Assembly: GCA_035506335.1 (NCBI GenBank)
Contig: DATJPN010000057.1
Location: 1 to 16,845 of the forward strand
Length of the DNA: 16,845 bases
Reading direction: 5' to 3'
From: DAIDKA01 sp035506335
Lineage (GTDB): Bacteria; Pseudomonadota; Gammaproteobacteria; Steroidobacterales; Steroidobacteraceae
A model generated the notes under the pieces. It saw only the letters and a program-made list of their open reading frames with translations. It was not told the origin of the DNA and did no database searches. The position numbers and the translations under genes were made by a program. Shown piece by piece: positions 13,408 through 16,845 of this stretch (position 1 is its first letter; the number at the start of each line of letters is the position of its first letter).

Positions 13408-14309
13408 CGGTGACTCTCCATCTGCCGCCCTCCGGAGTGCTGGAACAGCATGATGGGCACGACCAGCAGCAGCAGCATCAGGATGGCCACGGCGCTCGCC
13501 AGCGGCCAGTCCCGGTTCTCGAAGAACTCATCCGACAGCACCCGGCCGATCATGAGCTGGTCGGTACGCCCGAGGAGCGAAGGCACGACGTACTCACCCA
13601 CCGCCGGAATGAACACCAGCAGGGAGCCCGCGATGATGCCCGGCAACGACAGCGGCAGGGTCACGCGCAGGAAGCTCGTGAACGGCCGGGCGCCGAGGTC
13701 GGCGGCCGCTTCCAGCAGGGCCGCGTCGTGCTTTTCCAGATTCGAGTACAGCGGCAGGATCATGAACGGCAGGTACGAATAGACGATGCCCACATACACG
13801 GCGAAGTCGGTCTGCAGCATGGTCAGCGGCTGGTGGATGAGCCCCAGGTACAGCAGGACGTTGTTGATGACGCCGTTGTGCTTGAGCAGTCCTATCCAGG
13901 CATACACGCGCAGCAGGAATGACGTCCAGAAGGGCAGCACGACCAGCATCAGCAGCACCGTGCGCCAGGTGCCGTGGGAACGCGCGATGACGTAGGCCAT
14001 GGGGTAGCCGAGCAGCAGGCACAGCACGGTCGAGACGAAGGCCACCTTCAGCGAATACAGGTAGGCGCTGACATACAGCGGATCGGTGAACAGGAAACTG
14101 TAGTTGTTGAAGTGCAGCGTCGGATGCGGCAGCCCGTTGATCCACTCCAGGAACGGCGCGTAAGGCGGAATCGCCAGCCGCATCTCCGAGAACGACAGCT
14201 TCAGCACGATGAGGAACGGCAGCAGGAACAGCGCGAACAGCCACGCGAGCGGGATGCCCGCCACCAGGCGCCGCCCGCGTTGATTCAGGGTCTGCAGGTT
14301 CTGCGGCAT
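13404..14309 (-). CDS. potH: Putrescine ABC transporter permease PotH
   Basis: PotH is the other permease subunit, pairing with PotI. The 301-residue protein has a cytoplasmic N-terminus (about 1-17), six hydrophobic segments, the PYAPFLEW and NNYSFLFTDPLY periplasmic segment, GYPMAYVIAR (101-110), PFWTSFLLRVYAWIGLLK (126-143) and the EAA loop at about 200-220 (EAAADLGARP, RVTLPLSLPG). These are hallmarks of PotB/PotH permeases. It starts 4 bases after potG and overlaps potI by 4 bases, so the subunits are probably translated in a coupled manner. The Shine-Dalgarno is weak. Confidence 0.94.
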   Translation of the reverse strand: MPQNLQTLNQRGRRLVAGIPLAWLFALFLLPFLIVLKLSFSEMRLAIPPYAPFLEWINGLPHPTLHFNNYSFLFTDPLYVSAYLYSLKVAFVSTVLCLLLGYPMAYVIARSHGTWRTVLLMLVVLPFWTSFLLRVYAWIGLLKHNGVINNVLLYLGLIHQPLTMLQTDFAVYVGIVYSYLPFMILPLYSNLEKHDAALLEAAADLGARPFTSFLRVTLPLSLPGIIAGSLLVFIPAVGEYVVPSLLGRTDQLMIGRVLSDEFFENRDWPLASAVAILMLLLLVVPIMLFQHSGGRQMESHR

Positions 14310-14313
14310 GCGG

Positions 14314-15468
14314 CTACTGCGTCAGCACCACGGGACTGCCGGGCTGCCACGACAGGAACACGCTCTCCTCCGGTCCGATGCGCTGCTCGGCATCGCGCGC
14401 CGAGTTCGGCAGCGTGACCCGCACCTCGGCTCCGGAGTCGAGCTGCACCAGGTACACCGATGCATCGCCCATGTACGCGATGCCGCGGACGCGCCCGCGC
14501 GCCACGTTCTCCGTGTCGGCGTCGACGTGGAGGAGCCCGTCCGGCGGCTCGCGCGTCATCGCGATCTTCTCCGGCCGCACCGCCGCCCAGACCCGGCCGC
14601 CCGGGGAGGAGGGAATGTTCCGGTCGACCCGGATCACGCAGCCGAGGTCCCGGCAGCGGATGCGGCGGACGTCCTGTGAGTCCGGGACGGCCTGGCCTTC
14701 GAACAGGTTCACCGAGCCGATGAAGTCGGCGACGAAGCGCGTGCCCGGGGATTCATAGATCTGCGAGGGCGTGCCCACCTGCACGATCCGGCCCTGGTTC
14801 ATGACGCCCATGCGCGTGGAGAGCGTCATGGCCTCCTCCTGGTCATGGGTGACGACGATGAAGGTGACGCCGAGGGCCTTCTGGATGTTGATGAGTTCGA
14901 ACTGGGTGTGCTCGCGCAGCTTGCGGTCGAGTGCCGCCAGCGGCTCATCGAGCAGCAGCAGCTTCGGACGCTTCACGAGGGCCCGCGCCAGGGCGATGCG
15001 CTGCCGCTGGCCGCCCGAGAGCTGGTGCGGCTTGCGATGGGCGAAGCCGCCCATCTTCACGATGTCGAGGATCTCCCCGACGCGGCGCCTGATCTCCTCG
15101 CGGCCCAGGCGTTCCTGCTCGAGTCCGAAGGCGATGTTCTTCTCGACGCTCATGTGGGGAAACAGGGCATAGGACTGGAACATCATGTTCACGGGCCGCT
15201 CGTAGGGGGGTACCGTGCTCATGTCGCGCCCGTCGACCAGGATCGTGCCGGAGGTCGGGGTCTCGAATCCCGCGAGCATGCGCAGCAGCGTCGTCTTGCC
15301 GGAGCCCGACCCGCCGAGCAGGCAGAAGATCTCGCCACGGTAGATGTCGAGGCTGACATCGTCCACCGCCACGAAATCATCGAAACGCTTGCTGACGTGC
15401 TCGATCCGCACGTACGCCGGTCGTGCGCCGGAGGACTCCCGCTGCGCTCCTGCTGGCTGTTCGTTCAC
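14314..15468 (-). CDS. potG: Putrescine ABC transporter ATP-binding protein PotG
   Basis: PotG is the cytoplasmic ATPase that powers PotHI. In the 384-residue protein the ABC domain shows Walker A GGSGSGKT (52-59), Q-loop Gln98, signature LSGGQ (150-154), Walker B LLLLDEP (170-176, with Asp174 and Glu175) and H-loop His208 in VVTHDQ. A C-terminal TOBE-like domain (about 290-384, AAVRPEKI then GIAYMGDASVYLV) is typical of PotA/PotG. The start is a GTG at 15468; AGGG, 7 bases upstream, is formed partly by the potF TAG stop. The gap to potF is 9 bases and to potH 4 bases. Length and order match PotG of E. coli and SpuF of Pseudomonas. Confidence 0.95.
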   Translation of the reverse strand: MNEQPAGAQRESSGARPAYVRIEHVSKRFDDFVAVDDVSLDIYRGEIFCLLGGSGSGKTTLLRMLAGFETPTSGTILVDGRDMSTVPPYERPVNMMFQSYALFPHMSVEKNIAFGLEQERLGREEIRRRVGEILDIVKMGGFAHRKPHQLSGGQRQRIALARALVKRPKLLLLDEPLAALDRKLREHTQFELINIQKALGVTFIVVTHDQEEAMTLSTRMGVMNQGRIVQVGTPSQIYESPGTRFVADFIGSVNLFEGQAVPDSQDVRRIRCRDLGCVIRVDRNIPSSPGGRVWAAVRPEKIAMTREPPDGLLHVDADTENVARGRVRGIAYMGDASVYLVQLDSGAEVRVTLPNSARDAEQRIGPEESVFLSWQPGSPVVLTQ

Positions 15469-15477
15469 CGTTTTGCC

Positions 15478-16584
15478 CTACTCGCCGGTCTTGAATCGGG
15501 TCCACATGCGGTTCAGCAACCGGGTGAACTGCGGGGTTTTCGCCAGTTCCGGCACCAGCGTGGCGCGCACCTGCGGCGGCGGGTAGATGCCCGGATCGTT
15601 CCTGACCGCGCTCTGCAGCGCCTCGAACGGCGGATCATCGCCATTGGCGTACTTGAGGAAATTGCTGTTGCGCGCGGCGATGTCCGGTCGCAGCAGGAAA
15701 TTGATGAAGCGATGCGCATTGCCCACGTGGGGCGCATCGGCCGGAATCGCCACCATGTCGAAATTGCGCATCGCGCCCTCACGCGGGATATGGTACGCGA
15801 GTTCCACGCCCCGTCCGGCCTCCACGGCCCGGTCGTGCGCCTGCTTCACGTCTCCTGACCAGCCCATCGCCAGGCAGATCTCGCCGTTGGCCAGGTCATC
15901 GATGTACCGCGAGGAGTGTACATAGCGGATATACGGGCGTATGGCCAGCAGCGCCTGTTCCGCGGCCTTCAGATCCTGCGGCGACTCGCTGTTGGGGTTG
16001 CGGCCCAGATACAGCAGCACCGCGCCCAGCATCTCCGTCGGAGTGTCCAGCATGGCGACGCCGCAGTCCTTGAATTTCGACACCACCGACGGGTCGAAGA
16101 TCATGCGCAGGGAGTCCACCGGCGCATCCGGCATCCGCTCCCTGATCCGCGCCACGTTGTAGCCGGGGCCGGAGGTGATCCACATGTAGTCCACCCCGTA
16201 TTCGTTGCCCGGGTTGTAGACGGCCGACTCGCGCGCGACCTCCGGGTCCACGTACTTCAGGTTCGGCAGCAGCGACTTGTCGAGCTTGCGGTAGACGCCG
16301 GCGCTGATCTGGCGCTGCAGGAACGGCCCCGACGGGGCCACGACGTCGAAATTGGAATGCCCCATGAGCATCTTCGTCTCCAGGACTTCGTTGGAGTCGA
16401 AGACGTCATAGTTGACCTTGATGCCGGACTCGCGCTCGAAGTCCTCGATGACGCCCGGGGCGATGTAGTCGGACCAGTTGTACACGTTCAGCACCGGCTC
16501 AGCGGCGGTGCCGCCGCCGGTGCAGGCGACCAGGCAGGCGAGCAGAACACTCCCCGCGATCAGGGTCCGGACCGTGATTCCCAT
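15478..16584 (-). CDS. potF: Putrescine-binding protein PotF/SpuD, probably a lipoprotein
   Basis: This is the substrate-binding component of the importer, 368 residues from ATG 16584. It aligns with E. coli PotF throughout (YNWSDYIAP, YDVFDSNEVLE, GWSGDV, REGAM, NPGIYPP). The residues that bind putrescine in PotF are all kept: Trp37, Ser38, Asp39, Tyr40, Ser85, Glu184, Trp242, Asp245, Phe275, Asp276 and Tyr312 in this protein's numbering. That supports putrescine as ligand. The signal peptide ends in LVAC (Cys21), a good lipobox, so the protein may be lipid-anchored, unlike the soluble E. coli protein. A TTG immediately upstream (16587) could also start translation. The ribosome site is weak (AGG, 3 bases from the ATG). 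It begins 23 bases after the glutamine-synthetase-like gene. Confidence 0.94.
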   Translation of the reverse strand: MGITVRTLIAGSVLLACLVACTGGGTAAEPVLNVYNWSDYIAPGVIEDFERESGIKVNYDVFDSNEVLETKMLMGHSNFDVVAPSGPFLQRQISAGVYRKLDKSLLPNLKYVDPEVARESAVYNPGNEYGVDYMWITSGPGYNVARIRERMPDAPVDSLRMIFDPSVVSKFKDCGVAMLDTPTEMLGAVLLYLGRNPNSESPQDLKAAEQALLAIRPYIRYVHSSRYIDDLANGEICLAMGWSGDVKQAHDRAVEAGRGVELAYHIPREGAMRNFDMVAIPADAPHVGNAHRFINFLLRPDIAARNSNFLKYANGDDPPFEALQSAVRNDPGIYPPPQVRATLVPELAKTPQFTRLLNRMWTRFKTGE

Positions 16585-16607
16585 CAACCTATATTACAGG
16601 CGGCGCC

Positions 16608-16845
16608 TCAGACGTTCAGCAGCAGGTGCTCGCGCTCCCATGAACTGATGACCTGCAGGAACACCTCGTACTCGGCCTCCTTGACGAGCGCGAAGGCCTC
16701 CACGAAGGTCTGGCCGAGCAGCTCCACCAGCGGCTCGCAGGCCCGCAGCTCGCGCAGCGCCTCATCCAGGGACCGCGGCAGGCCGAACGGCAGGTCATGG
16801 GCGCTGCCCGTGATCGGGTCGGTGGGCTGCAGCCCCTCGGCCATG
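16608..16845 (-). CDS. Glutamine-synthetase family protein, C-terminal end (probable gamma-glutamylputrescine synthetase)
   Basis: Only the last 78 or so residues are in the window; the frame runs off the right edge. The segment LPRSLDEALRELRACEP, then LLGQTFVEAFALVKEAEYEVF and the terminus SSWEREHLLLNV, is characteristic of the C-terminus of glutamine-synthetase-like enzymes acting on polyamines (PuuA of E. coli, SpuB-type of Pseudomonas). Such enzymes attach glutamate to putrescine at the expense of ATP, the first step of the gamma-glutamyl degradation route. The catalytic domain is not visible, so ordinary GlnA or another glutamine-synthetase-like enzyme cannot be excluded. The position 23 bases upstream of potF strongly favours the polyamine role, as glutamine-synthetase-like genes adjoin the transporter in spu operons. 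Confidence 0.82.
   Translation of the reverse strand, partial: MAEGLQPTDPITGSAHDLPFGLPRSLDEALRELRACEPLVELLGQTFVEAFALVKEAEYEVFLQVISSWEREHLLLNV

Noticed and set aside
1..16845. Mobile elements, CRISPR arrays, toxin-antitoxin or phage-defence modules
   Set aside because: No transposase, integrase, direct-repeat array or defence-type domain was found; nearly all the sequence is explained by metabolic, transport and envelope genes.

Overview
The window is a densely packed, GC-rich bacterial chromosome segment. Outer-membrane-type proteins, a PotFGHI polyamine importer close to the Escherichia coli proteins and an E. coli-like long-form MsrA point to a Gram-negative proteobacterium, most likely a gammaproteobacterium. 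I inferred this from protein resemblance alone. I found no rRNA, tRNA, CRISPR array, insertion sequence or phage gene. No stretch longer than about 140 bases lacks a gene.

Left part (1-6000). A peptide methionine sulfoxide reductase gene (msrA, minus strand, cut by the left edge) diverges from a two-gene plus-strand unit: a secreted M61-family metallopeptidase with a C-terminal PDZ domain, then an unrecognised 88-residue protein. This unit converges on a minus-strand gene for a patatin-POTRA-beta-barrel protein, a PlpD-like type Vd autotransporter phospholipase. A membrane-anchored TPR protein diverges from it on the plus strand.

Right part (5975-16845). Ten genes run on the minus strand with gaps of -4 to +34 bases, which looks like one long operon. 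In transcription order they are: the C-terminal end of a glutamine-synthetase-like gene (probably gamma-glutamylputrescine synthetase, PuuA/SpuB type), potF, potG, potH, potI, polyphosphate glucokinase (ppgK), a YbdL-like methionine aminotransferase, a Cys/Met-metabolism PLP enzyme, agmatine deiminase (aguA) and a secreted subtilisin-like protease with a candidate GlyGly-CTERM tail. Three junctions are 4-base ATGA/GTGA stop-start overlaps.

How the genes may work together. The glutamine-synthetase-potFGHI block resembles polyamine uptake and gamma-glutamylation loci such as Pseudomonas spu and E. coli puu/pot. AguA adds a route from agmatine to putrescine. The methionine aminotransferase and the Cys/Met PLP enzyme could link this to methionine recycling, because spermidine synthesis consumes decarboxylated S-adenosylmethionine. 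That link is inference. The glucokinase and the protease have no obvious role in polyamine metabolism. The two convergent gene pairs (near 2830 and 5990) each have a GC-rich hairpin at their junction. At the second, the hairpin coincides exactly with the 25-base overlap and includes both stop codons.
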